Positions 29,901 to 41,029 of a DNA stretch of 64,000 nt are shown here, in pieces. The stretch's first letter is position 1. The number at the start of each line of letters is the position of its first letter. A model generated the notes under the pieces. The model was given only the letters and a program-made list of their open reading frames with translations. It was not told where the DNA came from and did not search any database. The position numbers and the translations under genes were made by a program. The DNA comes from Sciurus carolinensis. Lineage: Eukaryota; Chordata; Mammalia; Rodentia; Sciuridae. The stretch covers positions 90,438,738 to 90,502,737 of the forward strand of contig NC_062214.1 of the NCBI RefSeq assembly GCF_902686445.1. Reading direction: 5' to 3'.

Positions 29901-30076
29901 TGGTACTAGGGATTATACCCAATGGCATTTTACCTCTAAGCTACATCCCCAGCCATTCTTATTTTTTATTTTGAGACAGGATCTTGCTAAGTTGCTGAGG
30001 CTGGCCTCGAACTGATCTTCCTGCCTCTGCTTCCCCAGTTGCTGAGGTTACAGATGTGTGCCATCATGCTCAGCTC
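29901..30076 (-). mobile_element. B1-dID dimer, antisense
   Basis: GGTACTAGGGATTATACCC to CATCATGCTCAGCTC; no T-run remains. Confidence 0.85.
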
Positions 30077-30599
30077 ATTGGCTTTCTTTTCGTACTAAAA
30101 TATATTATGGTGTTGAGTTAATTTTTTCAGAATTATCAAGAATTTTTTTTACTTGGAAGGAGATAAGCATTGACTCCACTTAATTTTTATAAATTATATT
30201 GATTCCTATGTCCAGGATGAGCAAGTACAAAAGTGAGAGAATTTAATTTTATCTTTAATTAGAGTGACCAGAGGAGAGTTGAGATCTCTATTTAAGGAGA
30301 GTAGTCTCTGGTATGCCCAACAAGAGATTACTGGTTTTAAGGTAATAAAGTACCTATTCCTAGAAGTGGATTACTGTAGATCTTGAAATAATTATTCACG
30401 AATCATAGCATATATATCTATAACATACATGATTATTTTATAACATTCTAATTTAGTGCAACTTAAGTAATGTCATACAGTACAAAAGATAAGGTGTTAC
30501 GGATTTTGATATAATGTATCCTTCAAGATAGTAATTACTTGTTTTTCTGGTGGTATTTTTACTGAACTCTTGGGTTTCATTGACTCTTGTAAATGTCTT
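30077..30599. other. Unique intron, no feature seen
   Basis: AT-rich, no recognisable repeat or exon. Confidence 0.45.
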
Positions 30600-30705
30600 T
30601 TTTATTTATTTTTATTTATTTATTTATTTTGCGGTACTGGGGATCGAACTCAGGGCCTTGTGCTTGCGAGGCAAACACTCCACCGGCTGAGCTATCTCCC
30701 CAGTC
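30600..30705 (-). mobile_element. ID SINE, antisense
   Basis: TTATTTATTT tail complement, then a near-consensus GCGGTACTGGGGATCGAAC body. Confidence 0.9.
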
Positions 30706-30737
30706 TTTTTTAAATAGCTTTTTAAAAAAATAACTTT

Positions 30738-30817
30738 TTATTTTTATTTATTTGTTTTTTTAATGTAGTACTAAGGATGGAACCCAGTGCCTCACACTGA
30801 GCTACAACCCCTGCCCC
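30738..30817 (-). mobile_element. ID SINE, antisense, deleted
   Basis: AGTACTAAGGATGGAACCC joined to TCACACTGAGCTACAACCCC, missing about 20 central bases. Confidence 0.8.
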
Positions 30818-30819
30818 AT

Positions 30820-31344
30820 AAAAATCATTTTAAATCTAAATGTTAGTAAGACTTTGTTATTGTAAGATTTTTTTACAGAGGTAAGCATTATCATTATAAA
30901 ACATTTCAGTTACAGATTTATAACAGTTTGTCCTTTGATTTCATTGAGAAATTTAAGTTTTATGTTTATTTTTTAACATTTTGTTTCTTTTTTTTTTTTC
31001 ATTTTGTTTCTTTATATATGCTAACTTTAAAAAATTATATTCTTGTTACAAAATATGCTATATGCCTTCTATTTTCTTGCTTGAAATGCTTTTTTTTTTT
31101 TTTAAAGCAGCATCTCAGTATTTTGTCAGTGTTTTGAAAATGTGGACTAGGTATTTAGTTTAACTGTTCAATTTATATGATTATTTCATATGTGGCCACT
31201 ATGAAAATTTGAACAATGTAAAATGTTATAAATAACAAAACAAAACCACATGGAATACCTTCTAGAAAGTAATTTTTATTACCAGTTAAAATTTTTCCAG
31301 TTTGTTCAATGATAATATTATATATAAACATTTTTAATAAAATT
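30820..31344. other. Unique AT-rich intron
   Basis: Several T-runs, for example at 30988 and 31090, but no element recognised. Confidence 0.45.
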
Positions 31345-31356
31345 CAGATTATAGAG

Positions 31357-31493
31357 GTTTTTTTGTAAATTTTTAGTTTATAGATGGACACAATACCTTT
31401 ATTTTATTTATTTATTTTTATTGGTGCTGAGGACCAAACCTAGTGCCTCACATATGCTAGGCAAGTGCTCTACCACTGAGCCACAATCCTAGA
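31357..31493 (-). mobile_element. Long-tailed ID SINE, antisense, with TSD
   Basis: Flanked by CAGATTATAGAG (31345-31356 and from 31494). The 3' block reads TTAGTTTATAGATGGACACA. Confidence 0.94.
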
Positions 31494-31499
31494 CAGATT

Positions 31500-32470
31500 A
31501 TAGAGTTTAATATCTTTCTCTACTTAGTATTGAGAACTTTATTCCATATAATCTGATAGTTATTTAATGTGTAGAATACATATAAATTATTTAATTATGC
31601 CTTTTTTGGTTTTTGGATTACTTCATATTTTTGCTGTTAAAAATCCTGAAGCAAAAAACAGGGATGAGAAGAAAGAATTCTGTGGATAGCCCCACATCTC
31701 AGATCAGGTTTGTTGTTTTTCTATAGGGGTCTTTCTTATTTTACCAATAAAGCATTTGAGCTATAGTCAGAGGTTACTATTTTCCTACCCATGGCTTTAC
31801 CCTTTGAACCTTTCTGTGAGTCAGTATTTTTTTCCCCACCCTTGAGCTTGTGAAATCATTCTGACTTCCTTTTCTATAGAGGATGTGCTTTGAAATAGTA
31901 GTCATTTATTTATTAGTGATTCCATCCTGATTCCCTTTGTTGGCATATTATAATATTGGGGCTGCATTTGTTTTTCTCATAAAGTGTACTTCTGATTGAT
32001 TTCTGATAGCCACAAAGAGTAAGTAACTTATACTCTGTCTATAACTTTGAAATGACAGACTTTTCAGAGAGTATTTGAGTTTGGCTGCCCATAGAAATTT
32101 GCCAACATCCTGAAACAGTTACCTGATAGAATGACTGATGGTACAGTAATCATATTTTTTATATGATTAATTTTCAACCAAAGGTAGAAAAGGGAAATCA
32201 GCCAGTTTAAAATGATCGTGGTGTTCATTTTAATGCATAAATAATGTAATATAAATAATTGAAAATCAAAGGAAAAATGAGAGTTTCACTACCCTAACAC
32301 ATAAATCATTTTTATTTTTCCATTCTTCACTTTTATTTCTATACAGTTATGCCTAGTTTTTATAATTAAGAATATTGAGACTGTTTAGAGATCTTAGGAG
32401 GGGTCAGAAAGACTGGAAAGTAATACTTCCTCATAGTAATTTGTAAAAGAAACCTTTTAGGAAGGAACTC
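31500..32470. other. Unique intron, no feature seen
   Basis: Nearly 1 kb without recognisable repeats. Confidence 0.45.
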
Positions 32471-32479
32471 TTCTGTTTT

Positions 32480-33385
32480 GTAATATTGGGGCTTGAGCCG
32501 AGGGCCTCACATATGTGAGACAAGCATTCTATCACAGAGCTACATTCCCAACCACCTTTTAAAATTTTTTGTTTTGAGACAGGGTCTTGTGAAGTTGCCC
32601 AGTCTTATTTTATTTTATTTTATTTTTATTTATTTTTTTTATTTTTATTTTTATTTTTATTTTTATTTTTTTACATTTACATAGGGTAATGATGTTTATT
32701 TTATTTTTCCCCTCCCCCCACCCCTCCCACCCCTCTTTTCCCTCTACACAGTCCTTCTTTCCTTCATTCTTGCCGCTGTCCTTAGCCTAACTCTAAACCT
32801 AACCCTAAACCTAATGCTAGCCCCTCCCACCCCCCATTATACGTCCTCATCCGCTTATCAGCGAGATCATTTGACCTTTAGTTTTTTGAGATTGGCTTAT
32901 CTCACTTAACATGATATTCTCCAATTTCGACCATTTGCCTACAAATGCCATAATTTTATCATTCTTCATTGCGGAGTAATATTCCATTGTATAAATATGC
33001 CACAGTTTCTTTATCCATTCATCAACTGAAGGGCATCTAGGTTGGTTCCACAGTCTGGCTATGGTGAATTGAGCAGCAATGAACATTGATGTGGCTGTAT
33101 CTCTGTAGTATGCTGATTTTAAGTCCTTTGGGTATAGGCCAAGGAGTGGGATAGCTGGGTCAAATGGTGTTTCCATTCCAAGCTTTCTGAGGAATCTCCA
33201 CACTGCTTTCCAGAGTGGCTGCACTAATTTGCAACCCCACCAGCAATGTATGAGTGTTCCTTTTTCACCACATCCTCGCCAACACCTATTGTTGCTTGTA
33301 TTCTTGATAATCGTCATTCTAATTATTTTAAACTTGTAATCCTCCGGCCTCAGCCTCCTGAGTAGCTGGGATTACAGGCTTGCAA
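32480..33385 (-). mobile_element. B1-dID dimer, antisense, split by young L1
   Basis: Reverse ID and the start of reverse B1 at 32480-32612; the B1 resumes at 33331 with AACTTGTAATCCTCCGGCC and ends near 33385. The interruption is L1 copy B. Confidence 0.85.
32613..33322 (-). mobile_element. Young 5'-truncated L1 (copy B)
   Basis: Flanked by a short TTATTTTA repeat (32605-32612, 33323-33330) that restores the length of the interrupted SINE. Minus strand: about 156 open codons of the ORF2 C-terminus (32847-33317), a 3' UTR with a G-rich tract and the telomere-like block (32781-32823), and a long AAAAT/AAATA-rich tail (32613-32675). Nearly identical to copy A. Confidence 0.93.
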
Positions 33386-33509
33386 TTACAGAGAACCTTT
33401 GGAAGGGGTCAAAGAAGAAAAGAGTAAGGAAAAGAGATATACAGGTAGGTTATAATTTCAGAACCTCTGGTATAATGTAATCTAACATTATCAGTTAAGA
33501 ATAGGTATG

Positions 33510-33600
33510 GGAGCTGAGGATGTAGCTCAATTGGTAGAGTGCTTGCCCTGCATGCACAAGGCCCTGAGTTCAATCCCCAGCACCAAAAAAAAAAAAAAAA
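33510..33600 (+). mobile_element. ID SINE, sense, with TSD
   Basis: Flanked by AAGAATAGGTATG (33497-33509) and AAGAGTAGGTATG (33601-33613), one mismatch. A-tail of about 17. Confidence 0.93.
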
Positions 33601-33642
33601 AAGAGTAGGTATGATTAATTTCCAGTAATATGGGAAACCCCT

Positions 33643-33762
33643 GTGGGCTGGGGTTGTAGAGCGCTTGCCTAGCATATGTGAGGCACTGGGTCAATCCTCA
33701 GCACTGCATATAAATAAAGAAAATAAAGGTGAGTCCATCTACAACTGAAAATTAAAGAAAGT
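33643..33762 (+). mobile_element. Long-tailed ID SINE, sense
   Basis: GTGGGCTGGGGTTGTAGAG with a deletion in the A box, then the tail AATAAAGGTGAGTCCATC and ACAACTGAAAATTAAAG. Confidence 0.87.
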
Positions 33763-34366
33763 CTTCCTACTACTCACCACCTAAAAATGATGAATTTATT
33801 TGAAAAAAAATTTTTGTTTTGAAATATGGCTAAGGTGGCAAAAAAGCAAGGTTAGAAAAACTAGATGACCCCTAAGCTCCAGGTGCCTGCTGCCCTAAGG
33901 TCATCTACTAGTTGCAGATGACTCTCATAATTGACTTTTTTTTTCAACTCTTTTTTTTTATTAAAAACATTTTTTTTAATTAAAAAAATTTTTTTTCAGA
34001 CTGCATTTTGATTCATTGTACACAAACGGGGTACAACTTTTCATTTCTGTGGTTGTACACAATGTAGATGTACACCATTCATGTAATTATACATATACAT
34101 AGCGTAATACTGTCTGTCTTATTCTACTATCTTTCCTTTGCCCACCTGCTCCCACCCCATTTTCCTCTGCACCAAAGTTCCTTCATTCTTCTCTTCCCCT
34201 CACCACCCCCCTTAGTTATATATCGTCATCCACTTATCAGAGAAAACATTCAGCCTTTGGTTTTTTGGGATTGGCTTATTTCACTTAGCATGATATTTTC
34301 CAACTTCATCCATTTACCAGCAAATGCCATGATTTTATTATTCTTTATGACTGACTAATATTCCTT

Positions 34367-34413
<47 letters not shown>
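34367..34413. repeat. (TA)n microsatellite inside L1 ORF2
   Basis: GTGTGTATATAT... about 40 bp of TA at the site where other copies read CATTGTATAAATATGCC; an in-place expansion. Confidence 0.95.
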
Positions 34414-34414
<1 letters not shown>

Positions 34415-36169
34415 ACAGTTTCTTTATCCATTCATCAGTTGAAGGGCATCTCAGTTGGTTCCACAATCTAGCTATTGTGAATTGAGCTGCTGTGAACATT
34501 GATGTGGCTGCATCACTGTAGTATGCTGATTTTAAGTCCTTTGGGTATAAACCGAGGAGTGAGATAACTGGGTCAAATGGTAGGTCCATTCCAAGTTTTC
34601 TGGGGAATCTCCATACTGCTTTCCAGAGTGGCTGCACCAATTTGCAACTCCACCAGCAATGTATGAGTGTGCCTTTTTCCCCACATCCACACCAACACTT
34701 ATTATTGCTTGTGTTCTTGATAATAGTCATTCTAATTGGATTGAGATGAAATCTTAGGGTGGTTTTAATTTGCATTTCTCTTATTACTAGGGATGATGAG
34801 CACTTTTTCATATATTTGTTGATGACCTGTATATCTTCTTCTGTGAAGTGTCTGCCCATTTCCTTGCCCATTTATTGATTGGGTTCTTTGTATTTTGGGT
34901 GTAAAATTTTTTAAGTTCTTTATAAACTTTGGAGATTAGTGCTCCGTCTGAGGTGTCTGTGGAAAAGATTTTCTCTCACTCTGTAAGATCTCTTTTCATA
35001 TTATTGATTGTTTCCTTTGCTGAGAAAAAGCTTTTTAGTTTGAATGTATCCCATTTATTCATTCTTGCTTTTATTTTTTGCACTGTGGGGTTCTTGTTAA
35101 GGAAATCTGGTCCCAAGCCAACATGATGGAGATTTGGGCCTAATTTTCCTTCTTTTTGGTGAAGGGTCTCAGGTCTTAATTCCTAGATCCTTGATCCATT
35201 TTGAGTTGAGTTTTGTACAGAGTGAGAGATAGGGGTTTAAATTCATTTTACTGCATATGGATTTCCAGTTTTACCAGCACCATTTGTTGAAGAGGCTATC
35301 TTTTCTCCATTGTAAGTTTATGGCACTTTTGTCTAGTATGAGATAACTCAACTTATGTGGGTTTGTCTCTGTATCTTCTGTTCTGTACCATTGATCTACC
35401 TTGCCAATTTTGGTGCCAATACCATGCCGGTATTACTATTGCTCTATAGTAGAGTTTAAGGTCTGGTATTTTGATACCTCCTGTATCACTCTTCCTGCCC
35501 AGAATTGCTTTGGCTATTCTGGGTCTTTTGTTCTTCCAGATGAATTTCAAGATTGCTTTCTCTATTTCTATAAGAAATGTCATATAAAAAATGTCATAGG
35601 GATTTTAATTGGAATTGTGTTAAATCTGTATAACGCCTTTGGAAGTATGGCCATTTTTATAATATTAATTCTGCCTATCCAAGAACATGGGAGCTCTTTC
35701 CATCTTCTAAAATCTTCAGTTTCTTTCTTTAATATTCTATAGTTTTCATCGTAGAGACCTTTCACCTCTTTGGTTAGATTGACTCTCAAGTATTTTATTT
35801 TTTTTGAGGCTATCGTGAATGGAGTTGTTTTTCTCATTTCCCTTTCAGATGTTTCATTGCTTATGAATAAAAATGCTTTAGATTTATGCATGTTGATTTT
35901 ATATACTGCTCTTTTGCTGAATTCATTTATTAGGTCTAAAAGTTTTCTGGTGAAGTTTTTTGAAACCTCTAGATATAGAATCATGTCAACGGCGAATAGT
36001 AACAGCTTGAGTTCTTTTCCTATTTGTATCCCTTTAATTTCTTTGGTCTAATTGCTCTGGCTAGTATTTCAAGGAAAATGTTGAATAGAAGTGGTGAAAG
36101 AGGGCATCCCTGTCTTGTTCCAGATTTTAAAGGGAATGCTTTCAGTTTTTCTCCATTAAGAATGATGTT

Positions 36170-36323
36170 TGGGGCTGGACTTGTGGCTTAGTGGTAGAGC
36201 ACTTGACTGGCACATGTAAGGCACTGGATTTGATTCTTAGTGCCACATAAAAATAAATAAATAAAATAAGGTACTGTATTCCACCTACAACTAAAAAAAA
36301 AAAAATAAAGAAAAAAAAAAAAA
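36170..36323 (+). mobile_element. Long-tailed ID SINE in L1, with TSD
   Basis: Flanked by AAGAATGATGTT (36158-36169 and 36324-36335). Has CACATAAAAATAAATAAATA, then GGTACTGTATTCCACCTAC, then A-rich. Confidence 0.94.
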
Positions 36324-36850
36324 AAGAATGATGTTGGCCGTGGACTTAGCATAAATAGCCTTTACAATGTAGAGGTATGTACCTACTATCCTTATTTTTT
36401 CTAGTGTTTTAAGCATGAAGGGGTATTGTATTTTGTTGAACGCTTTCTCTGCGTCTGTTGAAATAATATGTGATTCTTAACCTTAAATTCATTGATGTGA
36501 TGAATTACATTTATTGATTTCCGGATGTTGAACCAACCTTGCATCCCCAGGATAAACCCCACTTGATTGTGGTGCACTGTCTTCTTAATATGTTTTTGTA
36601 TGTGATTTGCTAGAATTTTGTTAAGGATTTTTGCATCTGTCTTCACCAGAGATATTGATTTAAATTTTTCTTTCCTTGATGTGTCTTTGTCTGGTTTTGG
36701 TATCAGAGTGATACTAGCTAGCTTCATAGAATGAGTTTAGAAGGGTTCCCTCCTTTTCTATTTCCTGGAGTACTTTGAGTTCTTTGAAGGTCTTGTAGAA
36801 CTCGGCTGAGAGTCCATCTGGTCCTCAGTTTTCTTGGTTGGTAGACTTTT

Positions 36851-37010
36851 TTTTTTAAAGTTTTTATTTTTATTTGACAAATAGTAGTTGCATTTCTTTA
36901 TGGGGTATAATGTGATATTTCAACTCAAGCATACATTGTGGAATGATCAAATTGAGGTAATTAGCATTTCTATCACCTCAAACATTGATCATTTCTGTGT
37001 GGCATTTGGT
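36851..37010 (-). mobile_element. L1MA-like 3'-end fragment inserted in copy C
   Basis: The minus-strand L1 3' UTR motif read on plus as TTATGGGGTATAATGTGATA, ACATTGTGGAATGATCAAAT and ATCACCTCAAACATTGATCA matches the L1MA 3' end. Flanked by TTGGTAGACTTTT on both sides (left ending near 36850, right near 37018), showing real insertion. Confidence 0.82.
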
Positions 37011-38279
37011 AGACTTTTGATGGCTTCTTCTATTTCATTGCCTGAAAGTGATCTGTTTAAATTGTGTATGTCCTCCTGGTTCAGTTTGGGAGGATCATAT
37101 GTCTCTAGAAATTTGTTGATGTCTTTGATATTTTCTGTGTTGTTGGAGTATAGATTTCAAAGTAGCTTCTCGTTATGTTATGTATTTCAGTGGTGTCTGT
37201 TGTGATATTTCCTTTTTCATCACGAATTTTAGTAATTTGCATTTTCTCTCTCATTCTTTGTTAATTTGGCTAAGGGTTTGTCTATTTTGTTTACTTTTTC
37301 AAAGAACCAACTTTTTGTTTTGTCAATTTTTTGAATTGTTTCAATTTCACTGATTTCAGCTCTGATTTTAATTATTTCCTGTCTTCTACTACTTTTGGTG
37401 TTGTTCTGTTCTTCTCTCTGGAGGACTTTGAGATGTAATGTTAGGTCATTTAGTTGCTGACTTTTTATTCTTTTCTTGAATGCTGACTTTTCCTCTTAGT
37501 ACTACTTTCATACTGTCCCAGAGGTGTTGATATGTTGTATCATCATTCTCATTTACCTCTAAGAATTTTTTTATCTCCTCCCTGATGTTTTCTTTTATCC
37601 ATGCTTCATTCAATGGCATATTATTTAGTCTCCAGGTGTTGGAGTAATTTCTGTTTTTTATTTTGTCATCAATTTCTAATTTCATTTCATTATGATCCGA
37701 TAGAACACAAGGTAGTATCTGGTTTTTTTTTTTGCATTTACGAAGGGCTGCTTTGTGGCATAACATATGATCTGTTTTAGAGAAGGATCCTTGTCCTGCT
37801 GAGAAGAAAGTGTATTCGCTCATTGATAAATGGAATATTCTATATATGTCTGTTAAGTCTAAGTATTGATTGTGTTATTGAGTTCTATGTTTCATTTTTT
37901 GCTTTTTGTTTGGAGGATCTATCCAGTGGTGATAGCAGTGTGTTAAAGTCACCCAGAATTATTGTGTTGTGGTCTGTTTGATTCCTGGAATTGAGAAGGA
38001 TTTGTTTGATGTACATGAATGCGCTATTGTTTGGGGCATAAATATTTATGATCGTTATGTCTTATTGATTTATGGTTCCCTTAAGCAGTATGAAATGTCT
38101 CTCTTTATACCTTCTGACTAATGTTAGCTTGAAGTCCACTTTATCTGATATAAGGATGGAAACCCCCGCTGTTTTACTGAGTCCATGGGGTTTTTTCATT
38201 CTTTCACCTTCAGTCTGTGGATGACCTTTTCTATGAGATAAGTCTCTTGAAGGCAGCTTATTGTTGGGTCTTTCTTTTT

Positions 38280-38368
38280 TTTTTTTTTTTTTCTTTTTTG
38301 GGTGCTGGGGATCCAACCCAGGGCCCTTGTGCTTACAAGGTAAGCACTCTACCAACTGAGCTATCTCC
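38280..38368 (-). mobile_element. ID SINE in L1 ORF2, with TSD
   Basis: Flanked by GGGTCTTTCTTTTT (from 38266 and 38369-38382). Near-consensus body. Confidence 0.94.
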
Positions 38369-38530
38369 GGGTCTTTCTTTTTAATCCAATCTGCCAGTCT
38401 GTGTCTTTTGATTGATGTGTTTAGGCCATTAACGTTCAGGGTTATTATTGAGATATGATTTGTTTTCCCAGTCATTTGGGCTTATTTTTGGTTTTTAACT
38501 TGACTTGGTTTCTCCTTTGATTGGTTTTCC

Positions 38531-39560
38531 TTAAGGTAGTTGCTCTCTTTGCTTACCTCCATTGTTGTTTTTCATTTCCTCCTCATGGAATATTTTGCTG
38601 AGAATGTTCTGTAGTGCAGGCTTTCTATTTGTAAATTCTTTTAACTTTTGTTTATCATGGAAGGATTTTATTTCGTCTTCAAATCTGAAGGTTAGTTTTG
38701 CTGGGTATAGGATTCTTGGTTGGCAACCATGTTCTTTCAGAGCTTGAAATATGTTGTTCCAGGCCCTTCTAGCTTTTAGTCTGGGCTGAGAAATCTGCTG
38801 ATATCCATATTGGTTTTCCCCATGTGTAATATGATGCTTTTCTCTCACAGCCTTCAAAATCCTATCTTTATTTTGTATGTTAGGCATTTTCATTATAATG
38901 TGCCTTGGTGTGGATCTGTTGTGATTTTGTGCATTTGGTGTTCTGTAAACCTCTTGTATTTGATTTTCCATTTCATTCTTCAGGTTTGGGAAATTTTCTG
39001 ATATTATTTCATTGAATAGGTTGTTCATTCCTTTGGTTTGTATCTCTGTGCCTTCCTCAATCCCTATAATTCTTAAATTTGGTCTTTTCATGGTGTCCCA
39101 TAGTTCTTGGAGTTTTTGTTCATGATTTCTTACCATTTTCTCTGGTCAACTTTATTTTCAAAATTAAAAGATTCTGTCTTCCAAGTGATCTAGTCTGTTG
39201 GTGATGCTTTCCATTGAGGTTTTTTTGTTGTTGTTTTTTATTGTTTCCTTCATTTCAAGGATTTCTGTTTGGTTCCCCCCCCCCTTTTTTTTTCCCTTGA
39301 GAATCTCTCTTTGTTGAAATGATCTTTTGCTTCCTGTAGTTGCTCTTTCAACTGCTTATAGGAGTGGTCATTCATTGCCTGCATTTGCTTTCTTATCCTT
39401 TGTTTCACGAATCATTTTAATTATGTATATTCTGAACCCCTTTTCAGACATTTCTTCTACCATGCTGTTATTTGATTCTATTAATATAAAATCTAGGTTT
39501 GTTTGGATCATTTTCCTCCCTTGTTTTTTCATGTTGTTCTTGTATCTTCCCCTCTAGCAG
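38531..39560 (-). pseudogene. L1 ORF1 remnant
   Basis: An open 201-codon stretch (39136-38531) holds the RNA-binding RRM and C-terminal domains of ORF1p, including RIIGIEEG, TPRHIIMKMP and PARLTFRFEDE-like PAKLTFRFEDE. The N-terminal coiled-coil part (about 39140-39560) is frame-broken. ORF1p is the nucleic-acid chaperone of L1. About 55 nt separate it from ORF2. Confidence 0.9.
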
Positions 39561-40775
39561 TGCAGATCTGGGGTTATTTCAGTTTCCCCCCATAGGCTTA
39601 TAGTGACCCTATAGGTTTCCAAAACCTCTTCTTTAAGGAGGAGGTCAATATTAGCAGCACCCAGTACAGAAAATATGCAGCCTAAATCAAATAGCCCCTA
39701 TGAAGATGTTAACAATATTGTCATAATAAACAGAGAGGATGAGTTCAATTATTATCTACAGTATAACAAACAGATTTGCAATAAGGTCTACAGTTTCTAT
39801 TGGAGGACAAAGAGGATGGGAATGGTATAGGATGTAACTGTTAATGGGATCAGAAAAGAGTATATAGAAGTTCTAGATCTTAGAAAGAGTGAAAGTGTAA
39901 TCAAAAGAAGTTGCTATTAGCATGAGAAAAGGGAGAAAGAGACTTGAGGAAACAGGTAAATAAAAGGAAAATAGAGCAAGAAAAATAAAGAAATAAAAAC
40001 TCAAAAATTTTCCAAAGAGAAAAAAAAAAAAAAAAACACTACAACATAAGTCATATAGTGTGCAAACCTCCCAGTCTTTAGCAGGTGTCTCAGTATGGGA
40101 TTTGCCCCACCTAAAGATGGGAACTTTGCTTCCAGGATAATCCACCATGGCTGCACTGGCTTCCAAATGTGTTGGCAAATGGGGAGCTGCAGCGTGGGGT
40201 ATTGGCGTGATTGGCCGGGGGCTTTGAAGGTGGGTTACAGTTAATTGGGCAGGGGTCCTGGAGGCAGGGTGTGGTCGGTCAGGCTGAGGGGTCCTGGAGA
40301 AGGGGACCCAGTCAGTCCTGCTGGAGGTCCTGCAGGTCTTGGCTATTGTCTGAAATTGTGGCAGCCAGGCAGAACCAAACCTGCCGGTACTGTGATAGTG
40401 AACTTCCAGGCAACAGCAGGCAACTGGCAATCCACTGGAGGTCTGTGGTTGATCTGCAAGGTACTGGTAGACGATCAGTAGTTGGTCTTTGGGTGGTGGG
40501 TGATGAGTAGGTGAAAGGCAGGCGATGGACAGGCAAGAGCAGGCAAATAGGCAAATGGAGAATGATAGGCACCAGTCAGTGAGCAATCTGCACTCAAAAA
40601 GTAGTTGGTATGCTGGCAGACTGCAGGTGATTGCAGTGTACAAATGGGGTAAACAGCAGAGGATCAATAAACAGCAAAGACTCCCTCACAGAGAAAGATA
40701 TCTTCTGCTTGAAACCCAAGTTGCAGAGCGACAAGGAATACAGTCTCCCTCTTGTCCGCCACCTTGGATCTCTAT
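39561..40775 (-). promoter_or_regulatory. L1 5' UTR (internal promoter region)
   Basis: GC-richer than the surroundings, with no L1 coding similarity, ending in the CCAAGGTGGCGG start. Long frames on both strands, including a 264-codon minus-strand one (39873-40667), are typical of such GC-rich UTRs and show no known domain. A repetitive CAGGCAA/GGCAAATAGGCAAATGG stretch lies at 40420-40560. Confidence 0.8.
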
Positions 40776-40815
40776 TTATTAACTCTTGACCAGTTTTGTT
40801 TCCGTCTCTTCCTTC

Positions 40816-40947
40816 TTTTTTTTTTTTTTTTTTTTTTTTGCATCTAGCGACTTAAACCATCGCTCATTTTTAAAATATTCTTTGTTTTGAGACAGGGTCT
40901 TGTTGAATTGCTGGGGGCTGCACTGAGGCTGAATTGCTGAAACTGAT
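40816..40947 (-). mobile_element. Degenerate 5'-truncated B1-dID joined to L1 5' end
   Basis: T-run of about 24, then a diverged ID remnant (GCATCTAGCGACTTAAACCA), TTGTTTTGAGACAGGGTCTT and reverse B1 sequence ending at the L1 target-site duplication. No duplication of its own is visible. Confidence 0.75.
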
Positions 40948-41029
40948 CTCTCATAATTGGTTTTTAAAAGGTACATATACAACTCAGGAGACAACAAATA
41001 GGAGCCATAGGAGCCATGAATATAGGGAT

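Larger units (their letters stand above)
34338..38475 (-). pseudogene. L1 ORF2 remnant (endonuclease/reverse transcriptase), inactive
   Basis: Starts at 38475 with MTGKTNHISIITLNVNGLNT, the endonuclease N-terminus with its conserved NVNGL, and continues through broken RT and C-terminal blocks (37823-37446, 36727-36401, 35984-35353, 34871-34338). The RT active-site motif, normally F/Y-A-D-D, reads FAVD at 35985-35996, so the second catalytic-pair residue is lost. An ID SINE interrupts the endonuclease region and another, plus an L1 fragment, interrupt the RT region. A (TA)n tract expands codons near the C-terminus. Confidence 0.92.
33935..40947 (-). mobile_element. Near full-length dead L1 with a SINE at its 5' end, one TSD (copy C)
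   Basis: Minus strand from about 40775 to 33935: 5' UTR, ORF1, ORF2, 3' UTR, tail. The whole block, including a degenerate B1-dID piece at 40816-40947, is flanked by CTCTCATAATTG (33923-33934 and 40948-40959). In L1 sense the duplication extends to AAAAAC-CAATTATGAGAG after TTTT, matching the L1 endonuclease TTTT/AA cut. The L1 5' end reads CCAAGGTGGCGGACAAGAGG, a YY1-like start. Frameshifts and stops break both ORFs. Later insertions: ID at 36170-36323, an L1MA-like piece at about 36851-37010 and ID at 38280-38368. Confidence 0.9.

Noticed and set aside
39873..40667. 264-codon minus-strand open frame
   Set aside because: It lies in the GC-rich L1 5' UTR, has no recognisable domain, and overlapping frames exist on the plus strand; it is most simply a chance frame.
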